DNA of 64,000 nt from JAAFIP01 sp043766985 (GCA_043766985.1 JAYUHM010000260.1:1-64000), one strand, 5' to 3'; positions 50,828 through 60,464 are shown, numbered from the stretch's first letter. Translations and numbers: made by a program. Notes: a model not told the origin generated them from the sequence alone.

Positions 50828-51622
50828 ATGCACCCCGCCCACACCCCTATACCCATGCCCTCCTCCACTGCCAGCAAAAACTACCGCATCGGCCTGATCG
50901 TGCCCAGCTCCAACACCACGATGGAGACCGAGATTCCCGCCATGCTGCGCGCGCGTGAGCAGGTGCTGCCAGAGCGCTTTACTTTCCACAGCAGCCGCAT
51001 GCGCATGAAGTCGGTCACCAAAGAAGAGCTGGCCGCGATGGACAAAGACTCTGACCGCTGCGCGCTGGAACTGTCAGACGCCCGCATGGACGCCATGGGC
51101 TACGCCTGCCTGGTGGCCATCATGAGCATGGGCAAGGGCTACCACCGTGAGTCGCAGCGCCGCCTGCACGAGGTAACGGTAGCCAATGGCGCGCCTACGC
51201 CCATCATCACCAGTGCAGGCGCGTTGGTCGAGGGCTTGCAGGCCATGGGCGCCAAGCGCGTGTCCATCATTGCGCCGTACATGAGGCCACTCACAAAGCT
51301 GGTGATCGACTACATCGAACACGAAGGCATTGAGGTGGTGGACAGCGTGTCGCTGGAAATCCACGACAACCTGGCGGTGGGCGCGCGCGACCCGAAGGCT
51401 CCGGCAGATTTGTATAGACAGCTCAATCTCAAAGGCGTTGATGCCATTGTCGCTTCAGCCTGCGTGCAAATGCCGTCCCTTGCCTCCATCCCGATGATCG
51501 AGGCGGCCAGTGGCCTGCCCGTGGTCTCCAGCGCGGTGTGCACCACCTACGCCATTCTCAAAAGCCTGGGGCTAGAGCGGCGCGTGCCTGGTGCGGGCAC
51601 GCTGCTATCGGGCAAATACTGA
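50828..51622 (+). CDS. Maleate cis-trans isomerase-like protein (Asp/Glu racemase superfamily)
   Basis: The product has 264 residues from ATG 50828, although ATG 50855 is also possible. YRIGLIVPSSNTTMETEIPAML matches the N-terminus of maleate isomerases, and the two catalytic cysteines appear to be in YACLVAIMSMG and IVASACVQMPS. Other landmarks are TPIITSAGALVEGLQAMGAKRVSIIAPYM and LEIHDNLAVGARDP. It would convert maleate or a similar cis-diacid to the trans form. The upstream aconitase-family pseudogene and downstream Bug binding protein suggest a former dicarboxylate catabolic operon. Confidence 0.85.
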   Translation: MHPAHTPIPMPSSTASKNYRIGLIVPSSNTTMETEIPAMLRAREQVLPERFTFHSSRMRMKSVTKEELAAMDKDSDRCALELSDARMDAMGYACLVAIMSMGKGYHRESQRRLHEVTVANGAPTPIITSAGALVEGLQAMGAKRVSIIAPYMRPLTKLVIDYIEHEGIEVVDSVSLEIHDNLAVGARDPKAPADLYRQLNLKGVDAIVASACVQMPSLASIPMIEAASGLPVVSSAVCTTYAILKSLGLERRVPGAGTLLSGKY

Positions 51623-51722
51623 CAGCCAACTGCGCGGCCGCCCGTTACCTTAACTATATTGATCACCTGGTCTCAGTACGCCCTCCCATCATCTGCCGCC
51701 TGTCTCCTCAAACCTCATCACT

Positions 51723-52712
51723 ATGCCAACATTCCTTTTCTCACCCAAGCGTTCCTCACTGCGCAGCTTAGTTGCCGCCGCAGCAACCCTCGCCTGCAGC
51801 TTCGCCATGGCGCAAAGCTACCCCAGCAAACCCATCACCCTGGTGGTGCCCAACCCACCCGGTGGTTTTGTCGACGCATCGGCCCGCGTGTTATCAGACG
51901 CACTGGCCAAGGTCACCAAGCAATCGGTGGTGGTAGACAACAAGGGCGGCGGCAGTGGCAACGTGGCCTACCAAGCGGTGGCGCGCGCCAGCCCTGACGG
52001 CTACACCCTGCTCAACTCCTACTCGGCATACCACGTTGGCAACCCCAACCTTAACCCCAAGCTGCCATGGGCGCAAAAAGACTTCGTGCCCGTGGCGTTG
52101 ATCACCGTGGCCACCAACGTAATTGCTGTGCACCCCTCGGTGCCTGCCAATAATCTGGCAGAGTTCATCGCTTACCTCAAAGCCAACCCCGGCAAGCTCA
52201 GCTACGCGTCGCAAGGCAGCGGCTCGTTGTCCCACATTGGCACCGAGATGTTCAAGCTGCAAACCAAAACCAGCATGGTGCACATCCCGTACCGGGGCTC
52301 TGGCCCGGCGCTGCAAGATGTGCTGTCTGGCCAAGTGCAGGTGTTTATCACCACGCCGCCGTCAGTGATGGGGCAGATTCAGGTAGGTAAGCTTAAAGGC
52401 CTGGCTACTGCTGGCAAAACCCGTCACCCCGGCCTGCCTAACGTGCCCACTACGGCCGAGGCTGGTTTAAACGGCTTTGAGCTAGAGGCTTGGGTCGGCA
52501 TCTTTGCACCCGCAGGCACACCGGCCGACGTGGTGGGCCAGCTTACAGGCCAGATCAAAGCTGCGCTGGAGCTACCAGAGACCAAAACCCGCGCCGACGG
52601 CGCAGGTATAGAGCTGCGCTACCTGCCGCCTGCGGCGCTAGATGCTCTAGTGAAAAAAGATACCGAGTTTTGGGCCAAGACCATCAAGTCGGCTGGCATT
52701 ACCGCAGAATAA
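51723..52712 (+). CDS. Bug/TctC-family periplasmic solute-binding protein 2
   Basis: The 329-residue protein has a Sec signal (SLVAAAATLACSFAMAQS) and the Bug pattern: YPSKPITLVVPNPPGGFVD, VVDNKGGGSGNVAYQAVA, YASQGSGSLSHIGTEMFK, HIPYRGSGPALQDVLSGQVQ and an end IKSAGITAE. The conserved carboxylate-binding Asp is kept in GGFVDASAR. Its position 100 bp after the maleate-isomerase-like gene makes a cis-dicarboxylate the first ligand to test. No TctAB genes are nearby. Confidence 0.92.
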   Translation: MPTFLFSPKRSSLRSLVAAAATLACSFAMAQSYPSKPITLVVPNPPGGFVDASARVLSDALAKVTKQSVVVDNKGGGSGNVAYQAVARASPDGYTLLNSYSAYHVGNPNLNPKLPWAQKDFVPVALITVATNVIAVHPSVPANNLAEFIAYLKANPGKLSYASQGSGSLSHIGTEMFKLQTKTSMVHIPYRGSGPALQDVLSGQVQVFITTPPSVMGQIQVGKLKGLATAGKTRHPGLPNVPTTAEAGLNGFELEAWVGIFAPAGTPADVVGQLTGQIKAALELPETKTRADGAGIELRYLPPAALDALVKKDTEFWAKTIKSAGITAE

Positions 52713-52723
52713 GCCACGACAGT

Positions 52724-53116
52724 CTATGCGGACGGCGCAAATGGGATGTGCGCTGGTCTGAACATACTGTCGGGTACCAGTCCGGCAAAAAGTGGCGTGA
52801 TGTCGCCCATGATAGTCTGAGCTTCCAGCTCTCCAAAGCGCAAGGACAGGTCTTGCATGATGTCGGTTCTGAAAAACCATAACCCCTCGACGTCGCTGAT
52901 GGTAAATACCTTGCGCATCAGCAAGGCATCAGATGGCAATCCTTCATGCTCCAGCGTTTTAACAATCCGATAGCGTACTTCGGCAGTGCGAAGTACATGC
53001 GATTCGTCTTGCTGAACCCTGCTCCCTTGAGCGAAGATGCTCCATTTGCTGTCCTCATCTTCCATAAGGCTCCACGTACTGTCCGCCAATGAAGAGTTTT
53101 CACTCGAGTTAATCAT
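52724..53116 (-). CDS. Small protein of unknown function, paralogue of the 4437-4778 product
   Basis: The product has 130 residues from ATG 53116; an upstream ATG at 53155 is less likely. Residues 1-70 are polar, with LADSTWSLMEDEDSKWSIF. The second half (ALLMRKVFTISDVEGLWFFR; LFAGLVPDSMFRPAH) is clearly related to the protein at 4437-4778. No signal peptide, membrane segment or known domain is visible. It is convergent with the Bug gene (11 bp apart). Confidence 0.7.
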   Translation of the reverse strand: MINSSENSSLADSTWSLMEDEDSKWSIFAQGSRVQQDESHVLRTAEVRYRIVKTLEHEGLPSDALLMRKVFTISDVEGLWFFRTDIMQDLSLRFGELEAQTIMGDITPLFAGLVPDSMFRPAHIPFAPSA

Positions 53117-53291
53117 GATGGATATCCCGTTGTATAGGATTGAAACTAAGCTCAAACCAAAAGTAACGCCACTCTCAATTCAAGCATTAATTATGCCACC
53201 CTGTGTTCGACTAATTTATTAATATAAAACAACGGGTTACGAAAAGAATTACAGACAAATCGCGGCATATCACCCACCGCTTACCCCCGTT

Positions 53292-53311
53292 TTTGGGTGT
53301 CAACACCCAAA
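53292..53311. promoter_or_regulatory. Perfect palindrome upstream of the two-component operon
   Basis: TTTGGGTGT, CA, ACACCCAAA lies 40 bp before the histidine-kinase start. The position suits an operator for the kinase-regulator operon, perhaps bound by its own response regulator; this is inference. Confidence 0.5.
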
Positions 53312-53351
53312 TTAATTGCCAACTTAGCTTATCCCGTAGATACTAGTCAGC

Positions 53352-54713
53352 ATGAATCAGGATAGCGCCACCCAAGCACCCATTAACTTGACACGCAGGT
53401 TTGCTTTGGCCAGCTTCGTAGTTATCAGCATCATCGCCTTGCTGCTGGGTTGGATGCTCTCACATATGTTGACCCAGCGGCTGCTCAATCGAGAGGGCTC
53501 AGTGATCCAAGATTTTGTGCAAAACCTGTTACTCACTGAGAACTCAGCCGAGTACTTTGTTGACCCCAAAAATCCGGAATTTCTAAAACGCTTTGAACGT
53601 TCGATGCGGCATATTGAAAACATGAAAGAACCCGTGCGGGTCAATGCCTACATGCCTGATGGCACGGTAGTTTGGTCAACCGACAAAAACCTTGAGAATC
53701 GGCAGTTTCCAGCCAACGACGAGTTGATAGAGGCGCTTCGAGGCGAATTGGTCATCCATACTGGCAATGCCCGAAATGGCCTACCCGACAAGGAAGAGCA
53801 CGAAGGCCTGGCGCTGTATGGCAACTACTACGTTGAGAGCCACATTCCGATATACCCCAAAGGTGGGGCAGGGGTAGTTGGTGTGATGGAGTTTTACAAA
53901 ATCTCCACCGAGCTCAACGAGTCAATTCGCCAAGGCGTGATGCGACTCTGGCTGGCTTGCCTTGCTTGTGCTGCGGGGCTATTTGCGACGCTTTACTGGA
54001 TAGTGGCCCTTGCAGACAAAGTGATGCGCCAACAGCAAACCAAGTTGGTCGAAGCACAGACACTGGCCAGTGCCGTCGAGCTGACCAGCGCCGTGGCGCA
54101 TAACCTTCGCAACCCGCTGGCATCTATTCGCGCGTCTGCAGAAATGCTGCAACATACCGACATGCAGGCGCGCGATACCCTGGAGCACAGCCAGGACATT
54201 ACCCAGGCCGTAGACCGTGCAGACCGATGGATTACAGAGCTGGTGAGGGTCTCCCAAGCGCCGAAACTGACACCTGAGCCAGTGGCCCTGCAACCCTTGG
54301 TAGATGACTGCCTGCAGGAGATGTACTCCGAGCTAAAGCAACACCAAGTCAGGGTGGTCGCTGGGGCGGGCCCGTCGTTAAAAGTATTGGCGCATCCGGC
54401 CATGCTAAAGCAGATCGTATTAAGCATTATTGCCAATGCCATCGATGCCATGGGCGCCGGCGGCCAACTGACGGTGGGTTGGCGCCGTGAAGGCACGCTG
54501 CTGCTGCTGACGCTGTCTGATACCGGGCCAGGTATCTCCAGCGATGTGCGGCATCGTATTTTCCGACCTTTTTTCAGTACCAAAAGCGGTGGCTTAGGTA
54601 TTGGGCTTGCGCTGGTCAAACGCATGGTTGAGCAGTGGCAGGGGTCTATTGAACTCAACCCAGTAGTGCCGCACGGCACGTCGGTTGAGCTGCGTTTACC
54701 CATCGCGCAATAA
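53352..54713 (+). CDS. Membrane sensor histidine kinase
   Basis: The 453-residue protein has two membrane spans (SFVVISIIALLLGWMLSHML; LWLACLACAAGLFATLYWIV) around a periplasmic sensor of about 160 residues. The dimerisation helix holds the phospho-His at about residue 250 in AVAHNLRNPLASIRASAEML; Asn follows the His where Glu or Asp is usual. The ATPase has the N-box IIANAIDAMGAGG and DTGPGISSDVRHRIFRPFFSTKSGGLGIGLAL. It is encoded with a sigma-54-type response regulator 10 bp downstream, so it should phosphorylate that protein. The signal is unknown. Confidence 0.92.
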   Translation: MNQDSATQAPINLTRRFALASFVVISIIALLLGWMLSHMLTQRLLNREGSVIQDFVQNLLLTENSAEYFVDPKNPEFLKRFERSMRHIENMKEPVRVNAYMPDGTVVWSTDKNLENRQFPANDELIEALRGELVIHTGNARNGLPDKEEHEGLALYGNYYVESHIPIYPKGGAGVVGVMEFYKISTELNESIRQGVMRLWLACLACAAGLFATLYWIVALADKVMRQQQTKLVEAQTLASAVELTSAVAHNLRNPLASIRASAEMLQHTDMQARDTLEHSQDITQAVDRADRWITELVRVSQAPKLTPEPVALQPLVDDCLQEMYSELKQHQVRVVAGAGPSLKVLAHPAMLKQIVLSIIANAIDAMGAGGQLTVGWRREGTLLLLTLSDTGPGISSDVRHRIFRPFFSTKSGGLGIGLALVKRMVEQWQGSIELNPVVPHGTSVELRLPIAQ

Positions 54714-54723
54714 AGTAACTTCT

Positions 54724-56115
54724 ATGGCAAATATTCTGGTTATTGAGGATGAAGTCACGCTGGCCAAGAATATGGCGCGCTATTTTGAAAAATTCCACCA
54801 CACAGTGGAAATAGCTAACGATGGCCCGCAGGGTGTCGCCACTGCCAAGCGTTTCATGCCCGATGTCGCGATAGTAGACTACCAATTGCCGGGTCTGGAC
54901 GGCCTGCAGGTGATACACGCTTTGCGCGCGAACGACGAGCAAGTCAGAATCGTCATGGTGACCGGTCACGCCAGCGTGCCACTGGCGATTGATGCCATGA
55001 AGGCGGGCTCATTCGATCTTCTAACCAAACCGGTCTCGCTGGCCATTTTGCGTAATGTTGTTGAGCGGGCACTGAATGAGTCAGGCACACGCAAAGCGCT
55101 CAATTATTACCAGCAACGACAAGCCAGCCACGCGGGCCTGGACGCATTGATAGGTGAGTCTGCGCCCATGCACGCACTGCGTGAGATGGTGCGCACACTG
55201 GCCATGAGCGAGCCTACCGACCACACCCCCGTAGCCCCCGTGCTGGTGCTGGGTGAGACGGGGTCGGGCAAAGAACTGGTGGCCCGGGCCTGCCACTTTG
55301 CCGGCCCCAGAGCCCAGGCACCGTTTGTCGAAATCAACTGCGCCGCCATGCCCGCACACCTAATGGAAGCCGAGCTCTTTGGCTATGAAAAAGGTGCTTT
55401 TACCGACGCGCATGCGCGCAAGATCGGTTTGATAGAAGCGGCAGATGGGGGTACATTGTTCCTGGACGAGATCGGCGAACTGGATATCAACCTGCAAGCC
55501 AAACTATTGCGCGTGCTGGAGAACCTGAAGGTGCGCCGGCTGGGGGCATTGCAAGATCGTGTGGTCAACATCCGCGTGGTAGCGGCCACCAACAGGGATC
55601 TGGACAAATTGACAGCCTTGGGTAGGTTTCGCAGCGATTTACTCTACCGCCTGCGGGTATTCCAGATCAACATTCCACCGCTGCGGGCACGGGGTGCCGA
55701 TGTGCTGCTGTTAGCACTGCGGTTTATCGAGCAATGTGCTGCGCGCTACGCCAAACCTGTACCCAAGCTCGACGCCAGCGCCCTGGAAGCTATTGAGCTG
55801 CATCCTTGGCTAGGCAATGTACGCGAGTTACGCAATGCTATCGAACGCGCCGTGATTTTGGGTCAATCGACACACCTGAGTGCAGCAGATTTAGGTTTGG
55901 CTATGGTGCAGCCCGCTCCGGCATGGGCTCAAAAAGCCGAGGTCACCACGGCGTCCAGTGGATTGAACTCCCTACAGGCCCAAGAACGCCAGCATCTGAT
56001 TGCAGCCCTGGAGCAGGCCGGTTGGAATGTGACCAAAGCCGCCCGCGCTTTAGACATCAGCCGCGACACCCTGCGCTATCGCATTGACAAGCATGGACTT
56101 CAACCACCGCCATGA
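54724..56115 (+). CDS. NtrC-family sigma-54-dependent response regulator
   Basis: The 463-residue protein starts at MANILVIEDEVTLAKNMARYF. The receiver Asp is Asp52 in DVAIVDYQLPGLDG. The AAA+ domain has Walker A LVLGETGSGKELVARACH, the sigma-54 loop AELFGYEKGAFTDAHARK (GAFTDA instead of the usual GAFTGA), Walker B GGTLFLDEIGELD and the R-finger region. A Fis-type helix-turn-helix ends it (GWNVTKAARALDISRDTLRYRI). It should activate sigma-54 promoters. I find no convincing -24/-12 site close by. Its stop overlaps the next gene. Confidence 0.92.
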   Translation: MANILVIEDEVTLAKNMARYFEKFHHTVEIANDGPQGVATAKRFMPDVAIVDYQLPGLDGLQVIHALRANDEQVRIVMVTGHASVPLAIDAMKAGSFDLLTKPVSLAILRNVVERALNESGTRKALNYYQQRQASHAGLDALIGESAPMHALREMVRTLAMSEPTDHTPVAPVLVLGETGSGKELVARACHFAGPRAQAPFVEINCAAMPAHLMEAELFGYEKGAFTDAHARKIGLIEAADGGTLFLDEIGELDINLQAKLLRVLENLKVRRLGALQDRVVNIRVVAATNRDLDKLTALGRFRSDLLYRLRVFQINIPPLRARGADVLLLALRFIEQCAARYAKPVPKLDASALEAIELHPWLGNVRELRNAIERAVILGQSTHLSAADLGLAMVQPAPAWAQKAEVTTASSGLNSLQAQERQHLIAALEQAGWNVTKAARALDISRDTLRYRIDKHGLQPPP

Positions 56116-56729
56116 TGATAGCCACGCAGCCGCTGCATTTTTATTTCGATTTCATCTCGCCGTTTGGCTATTTTGCATCGCTGCGCATAGATGCGTTGGC
56201 TGCGCGGCATGGCCGCAAGGTGGAGTGGCATGCCATGCTACTGGGTGTGTCGGTGCTCAAAGTCATGGGCCTGAAACCCCTGCTGGACACCCCCCTCAAG
56301 GGCGACTACATCCGCCGCGATGCCAAGCGCTATATGCGCCGCCATGGCTTGCAAATGCAACGCGACCTGGACGCGCCGGTGATGGACCCGCGCGCCGCGG
56401 GGCGGGCCTTTCACTGGGTAAAACACCATCGACCGGAGTTGGCAGCAGCTTTGGCGCACGCCATTTATCACGCTTACTGGGCCGAGGGGCAGGACTTGTC
56501 AACGGCGCAGGCTGTGGCCGCTATTGCTTTGCCGGCTGGTATTGACAGTACTTGGCTCCTAGAGGGCATTCAAAGTGACGAAGCGGGGGTATTACTGCGC
56601 AGTGGGGTGGACGCGTCGTTGAAGGCCGGCGTGTTCGGGTCGCCCACCGTGGTGGTGGATGGCGAGCCTTTTTGGGGTGTGGAGACCTTTGATTTGCTGG
56701 ACCAGTGGCTTGCAACAGGCGGCTGGTAA
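56112..56729 (+). CDS. 2-hydroxychromene-2-carboxylate isomerase-like (DsbA/kappa-GST) protein
   Basis: The 205-residue protein begins with LHFYFDFISPFGYFASLRID, the F-D-F-x-S-P motif of HCCA isomerases. It has a helical insert (KHHRPELAAALAHAIYHAYWAEG) and the end AGVFGSPTVVVDGEPFWGVETFDLLDQWL. The family includes glutathione-dependent isomerases of aromatic degradation. It overlaps the response-regulator gene (ATGATGA), which suggests translational coupling with the two-component system. Confidence 0.85.
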   Translation: MMIATQPLHFYFDFISPFGYFASLRIDALAARHGRKVEWHAMLLGVSVLKVMGLKPLLDTPLKGDYIRRDAKRYMRRHGLQMQRDLDAPVMDPRAAGRAFHWVKHHRPELAAALAHAIYHAYWAEGQDLSTAQAVAAIALPAGIDSTWLLEGIQSDEAGVLLRSGVDASLKAGVFGSPTVVVDGEPFWGVETFDLLDQWLATGGW

Positions 56730-56756
56730 TTGGTTGATGACGTTTGGCGTAAAAAT

Positions 56757-58613
56757 TTAAGCCCCCGCAAATACAAACTCAATCTTCAGGGCAATAGCAG
56801 CCAGCCGCGCGCGCAGCGCCTTCTCCAGCGCCGCATCGTAGGTTGACACTATCGACACCTGTGCCGTTAGCGTACCGCCCTGCTCCAGTGCTGTTACTGA
56901 GGCTCCAGGCACATCTAACAGCATCTCGGTCAGCTTGGTTTGCATCGCCCGCAGGCGCAACGCGGGCTTATAGATTTTGCCAATCGCTGTGGTGGGCATG
57001 GCATCAATGATGGTGACGTGTTTAGGCGTAGCAGGCCGTTCGTATACATGGGGCGCTACCTCCGCCAACAGCGTGGCGCTATCGCACTGCATACCCGGCT
57101 TGAGTGTGACAAAAGCCACCGGCAACTCACCTGCATAGGCATCGGGCTCGCCCACCACGGCGCACATGGCCACTGCGGGGTGCGCCATAAACGCGCCCTC
57201 TACCAAGCTGGGGTCAATATTGTGTGAGCCGCGAATAATCACGTCTTTGGCGCGGCCAGTGATGTGGATGCAACCTTGCGCATCGATGTGGCCAAGATCG
57301 CCGGACACCAGCCAACGGGTTTGGCTAGCATCCGCTGCAAACATGCCCACGTCGCGTGCAACATCGGTGTAGCCGGGGCTGACGTGGGGGCCGCGCAGCA
57401 CTATGACGCCGGTTTGGCCTGCTGGGCATCGCTCAGCCAATTGCGCTGCGCCATCGCGCCAGGGTACTGCATGCACCTCGGTGTAGGGCATGCGCAGCCC
57501 CGTTGAGCCAGGTACACGGGGCGCGGCCAGGGGCTCGATGGATACCAGCCCGGCGCATTCCGTCATGCCCAAAATATTGCGCACCGGGATACCCAGCTTC
57601 GCTTCAAACTGCGCCGCCAGCTCAGTGGGCAAAGGTGAACCGCCGGTATAGGCCACTCGGATGGCGCTGATGTCGGCGTCCACCGGCGAATTGACCAGCG
57701 TGGCCATGATGGTGGGCACGCAGGCCAGGGCTGTGACGCCTTCTCGGGCACAAAACTTCCAGTAATTTTTGACGAAGGCCGCGCTGCGCATTCCGCTCAA
57801 TGTAGGCAGCACCTGCGTGGCACCAATCGCCAGCATAGACAGGCCATACACAAACGCGCCCGCCACGTGGAAGAGCGGAAAGCCGTTGACCTCCACTGCG
57901 TGCTCATCAAAACCATAAAAACGGTGCGCGAACCAGCTGGTGTGCGCCTCGTTACCGTGGCTGTGTTGCGCCAGCTTAGGCGCGCCCGTGGTACCTCCGG
58001 TGTGAAAGCATGCGGCTATGCGTTCAGGCGTGAGCTGGGGGTCAAAATTGAGCACGTTACTGTGTTGCGCCAACAGGTCCTGGAACACGGGCACACCAGG
58101 CGCCGCGTTCGCATCTACACTGATTTGCAGTACCGGGAGTGGCACCAGCGCCAACACTTTCTCCACTGTTGGCCAGAGGTTCAGCTCGTCATTGGGGCCC
58201 AAAGCGACGATGACTTTGGCGCCGCTGGCTGCCAGCAGCGCCGCAATATGGTCGGGTTGCAGCAAATAGTTAATCGGGCAGGCTTTGCAGGCGAGCTGCG
58301 CGCCCCAAAGCGCAAAGTGTGTCTCGGGAATATTGGGCGCCAGAATGGCCACTGCATCGTCCGGGCCTACGCCCAGCGAACGAAACAGATTGGCTGCGCG
58401 GTGGATTTGCGCCAGCAGCGTGGTGTAGCTTACGCGCTCTGCTGGCTCGTCCAGGTCGCCATTCTTCAAATAGCGAAAGGCATCGCGCTCGCCAAAGCGA
58501 AGGGCTGCGTGGGCAATCAAACCGTAGGTGGTACGCGCGGGTATGGATTGTTCGTAGGGCACGCGCTCCAGTGCCTCGATGTCGGCCAAGCTACGAAACG
58601 CGGGCGTGTTCAT
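56757..58613 (-). CDS. Acyl-CoA synthetase (AMP-forming)
   Basis: The 618-residue enzyme contains the AMP-binding motif ACFHTGGTTGAPKLAQHSHG, the motif GMTECAGLVS, GDLGHIDAQGCIHITGRAKDVIIRGSHNIDP and the C-terminal Lys region TTAIGKIYKPALRL. It activates a carboxylic acid to the acyl-CoA. The exact acid is not predictable. It follows the amidohydrolase gene with a 4-bp overlap, so the two are co-translated. Confidence 0.9.
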   Translation of the reverse strand: MNTPAFRSLADIEALERVPYEQSIPARTTYGLIAHAALRFGERDAFRYLKNGDLDEPAERVSYTTLLAQIHRAANLFRSLGVGPDDAVAILAPNIPETHFALWGAQLACKACPINYLLQPDHIAALLAASGAKVIVALGPNDELNLWPTVEKVLALVPLPVLQISVDANAAPGVPVFQDLLAQHSNVLNFDPQLTPERIAACFHTGGTTGAPKLAQHSHGNEAHTSWFAHRFYGFDEHAVEVNGFPLFHVAGAFVYGLSMLAIGATQVLPTLSGMRSAAFVKNYWKFCAREGVTALACVPTIMATLVNSPVDADISAIRVAYTGGSPLPTELAAQFEAKLGIPVRNILGMTECAGLVSIEPLAAPRVPGSTGLRMPYTEVHAVPWRDGAAQLAERCPAGQTGVIVLRGPHVSPGYTDVARDVGMFAADASQTRWLVSGDLGHIDAQGCIHITGRAKDVIIRGSHNIDPSLVEGAFMAHPAVAMCAVVGEPDAYAGELPVAFVTLKPGMQCDSATLLAEVAPHVYERPATPKHVTIIDAMPTTAIGKIYKPALRLRAMQTKLTEMLLDVPGASVTALEQGGTLTAQVSIVSTYDAALEKALRARLAAIALKIEFVFAGA

Positions 58614-59485
58614 GTTGTGGCCTGTCCCAAGCCCAGCAGGCGCATGGCATTGCCTTTTAGAATGCCGGGCATCACTTCGGGTTTAAACCCTGCCTCTTCA
58701 AAGTCTTTCATCCAGCGGTCGGGGGTGATCAAAGGGTAGTCGCTGCCAAACAGCACACGGTCTTTGAGCAGGGTGTTGGCGTATTGCACGAGCTGTTTGG
58801 GGAAGTATTTGGGGCTCCAGCCGCTCAGGTCTATCCACACGTTCGGCTTGTGGGTGGCAACAGACAAAGCCTCGTCCTGCCACGGAAAGCTGGGGTGCGC
58901 CATGACGATTTGCATGTCGGGGAAGCTGATGGCCACGTCATCCAGGTGCATCGGGTTGCTGTATTCCAGGCGCAGGCCACCACCGCAGCGCATGCCGCTG
59001 CCTATGCCGCTGTGGCCGGTGTGGAAGATGGCGGGCAGTTTGTAGGCGTTGATGACTTCATAAATCGGCCACGCCATCTTGTCGTAGGGGTGAAAGCCCT
59101 GCACGGTAGGGTGAAACTTGAAGCCTTTGATGCCCTCTTCTTTGATCAAACGCTCGGCCTCGCGGGCGCCCAACTTGCCTTTATGCGGGTCGATGCTGGC
59201 AAAGGCGATCATCATGTCGCTGTTCTCGCGCGCGGCCTGGGCGATTTCTTCGTTGGGGATGCGGCGACGGCCCATTTGCGACTCGGCATCGACGGTAAAC
59301 ATCACAAGGCCGATTTTGCGTTCACGGTAATAGGTAATGGTCTCGGCAATTGTCGGGCGGCGTGAGTTTTTAAAGTACTTGTCCGCCGCACGGTCGTATT
59401 CTTCGCCATAGGCATCAAACGGGTTCCAGCAGCTCACCTCGGCGTGTGTGTGGATGTCAATGGCGATCAAATCTTGGTAGTTCAT
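58610..59485 (-). CDS. Amidohydrolase family 2 (ACMSD-like) protein
   Basis: The 291-residue TIM-barrel enzyme has the metal pair IAIDIHTHAEVSCWNPF (H-x-H), a barrel His in AIFHTGHSGIG, MAHPSFPWQDEAL and the catalytic Asp in VLFGSDYPLITPDRW. Relatives are decarboxylases or hydratases of aromatic ring-cleavage products. It is the first gene of a leftward pair with the acyl-CoA synthetase and faces the rightward crotonase gene across an AT-rich 89-bp promoter region (59486-59574). Confidence 0.88.
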   Translation of the reverse strand: MNYQDLIAIDIHTHAEVSCWNPFDAYGEEYDRAADKYFKNSRRPTIAETITYYRERKIGLVMFTVDAESQMGRRRIPNEEIAQAARENSDMMIAFASIDPHKGKLGAREAERLIKEEGIKGFKFHPTVQGFHPYDKMAWPIYEVINAYKLPAIFHTGHSGIGSGMRCGGGLRLEYSNPMHLDDVAISFPDMQIVMAHPSFPWQDEALSVATHKPNVWIDLSGWSPKYFPKQLVQYANTLLKDRVLFGSDYPLITPDRWMKDFEEAGFKPEVMPGILKGNAMRLLGLGQATT

Positions 59486-59574
59486 GGGGTAGTGCGGGTA
59501 ATTACGGATGGGACAAATCAGAATTTGGTTTAAATTGGTTATTGAATATAACTTATTTGCGTGATTTTATCTAT

Positions 59575-60369
59575 ATGACATCTCCCACATCAGAGCCGAA
59601 TTTAACCGATATTTCAGTGGAACTGCATGGCGCCGTGGCACTGGTCACCTTGCGCCGGGCGCACAAACGCAATGCTTTAAACGATGCAATGGTGCTCGGC
59701 CTGGAATATGCCTTTACCCACCTGCCTGCGGGCACGCGCGCGGCGGTAATTACCGGGGCGGGCGACCATTTTTGTGCCGGGCTGGATTTGAGCGAGCTGC
59801 AAGCGCGCAGCACGATTGACGGTTTGCACCACTCGCGCATGTGGCACCGCGCGTTCAGCGCGATTGAAAAAGGCAGCGTGCCGGTGGTGGCGGCGCTGCA
59901 CGGCGCGGTGGTGGGCGGCGGGATGGAGCTGGCCAGCAGTTGCCATATTCGGGTGGCGGATGAAACGGCGTTTTTTGCCTTCCCTGAGGGGTCGCGCGGT
60001 ATTTTTGTGGGTGGCGGCGGCTCGGTGCGGGCACCCAAGCTGGTGGGCGAGCACCGTATGCTGGACATGATGTTGACTGGCCGGGTATACAAAGCGGCCG
60101 AGGCCGTGCCTATCGGGTTTGCCCAGTATTTGGTAACGCTTGGCACGGCATTGGCCAAGGCAATGGAGCTGGCAGAGCGTATTGCCACCAATGCACCGAT
60201 GACCAATTACGCGCTGATGCACGCCCTGCCCCGTATTGCCGAGCAAACCGCTGACCACGGCTTTTTTACCGAGGCGTTGATGGCCTCGATTGTCGAAACT
60301 GCACCGGAGGCTACTGAGCGCGTGAAGGCGTTTTTGGAAGGCCGCGCGGCTAAGGTGAAGGCCGACTAA
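59575..60369 (+). CDS. Crotonase/enoyl-CoA hydratase family protein
   Basis: The 264-residue product starts at MTSPTSEPNLTDISVELHG. The crotonase fold is shown by RRAHKRNALNDAMV, the oxyanion-hole strand ITGAGDHFCAGLDLSEL and VVAALHGAVVGGGMELASSCHIRVADE; the catalytic acid position lies in AFPEGSRGIFVGGGGS. Members hydrate or cleave acyl-CoAs. The following gene is a feruloyl-CoA-synthase-like ligase, so this may act on the CoA ester it produces (inference). Confidence 0.88.
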   Translation: MTSPTSEPNLTDISVELHGAVALVTLRRAHKRNALNDAMVLGLEYAFTHLPAGTRAAVITGAGDHFCAGLDLSELQARSTIDGLHHSRMWHRAFSAIEKGSVPVVAALHGAVVGGGMELASSCHIRVADETAFFAFPEGSRGIFVGGGGSVRAPKLVGEHRMLDMMLTGRVYKAAEAVPIGFAQYLVTLGTALAKAMELAERIATNAPMTNYALMHALPRIAEQTADHGFFTEALMASIVETAPEATERVKAFLEGRAAKVKAD

Positions 60370-60464
60370 GTTCAAAGCGGACTAAGGTCAAAGACTAAGA
60401 AGAATACCGGCCGCGAAGGATGCGAAAGTTACGCGAAGAACGCTAAAGGAATACCAAATTTTTT

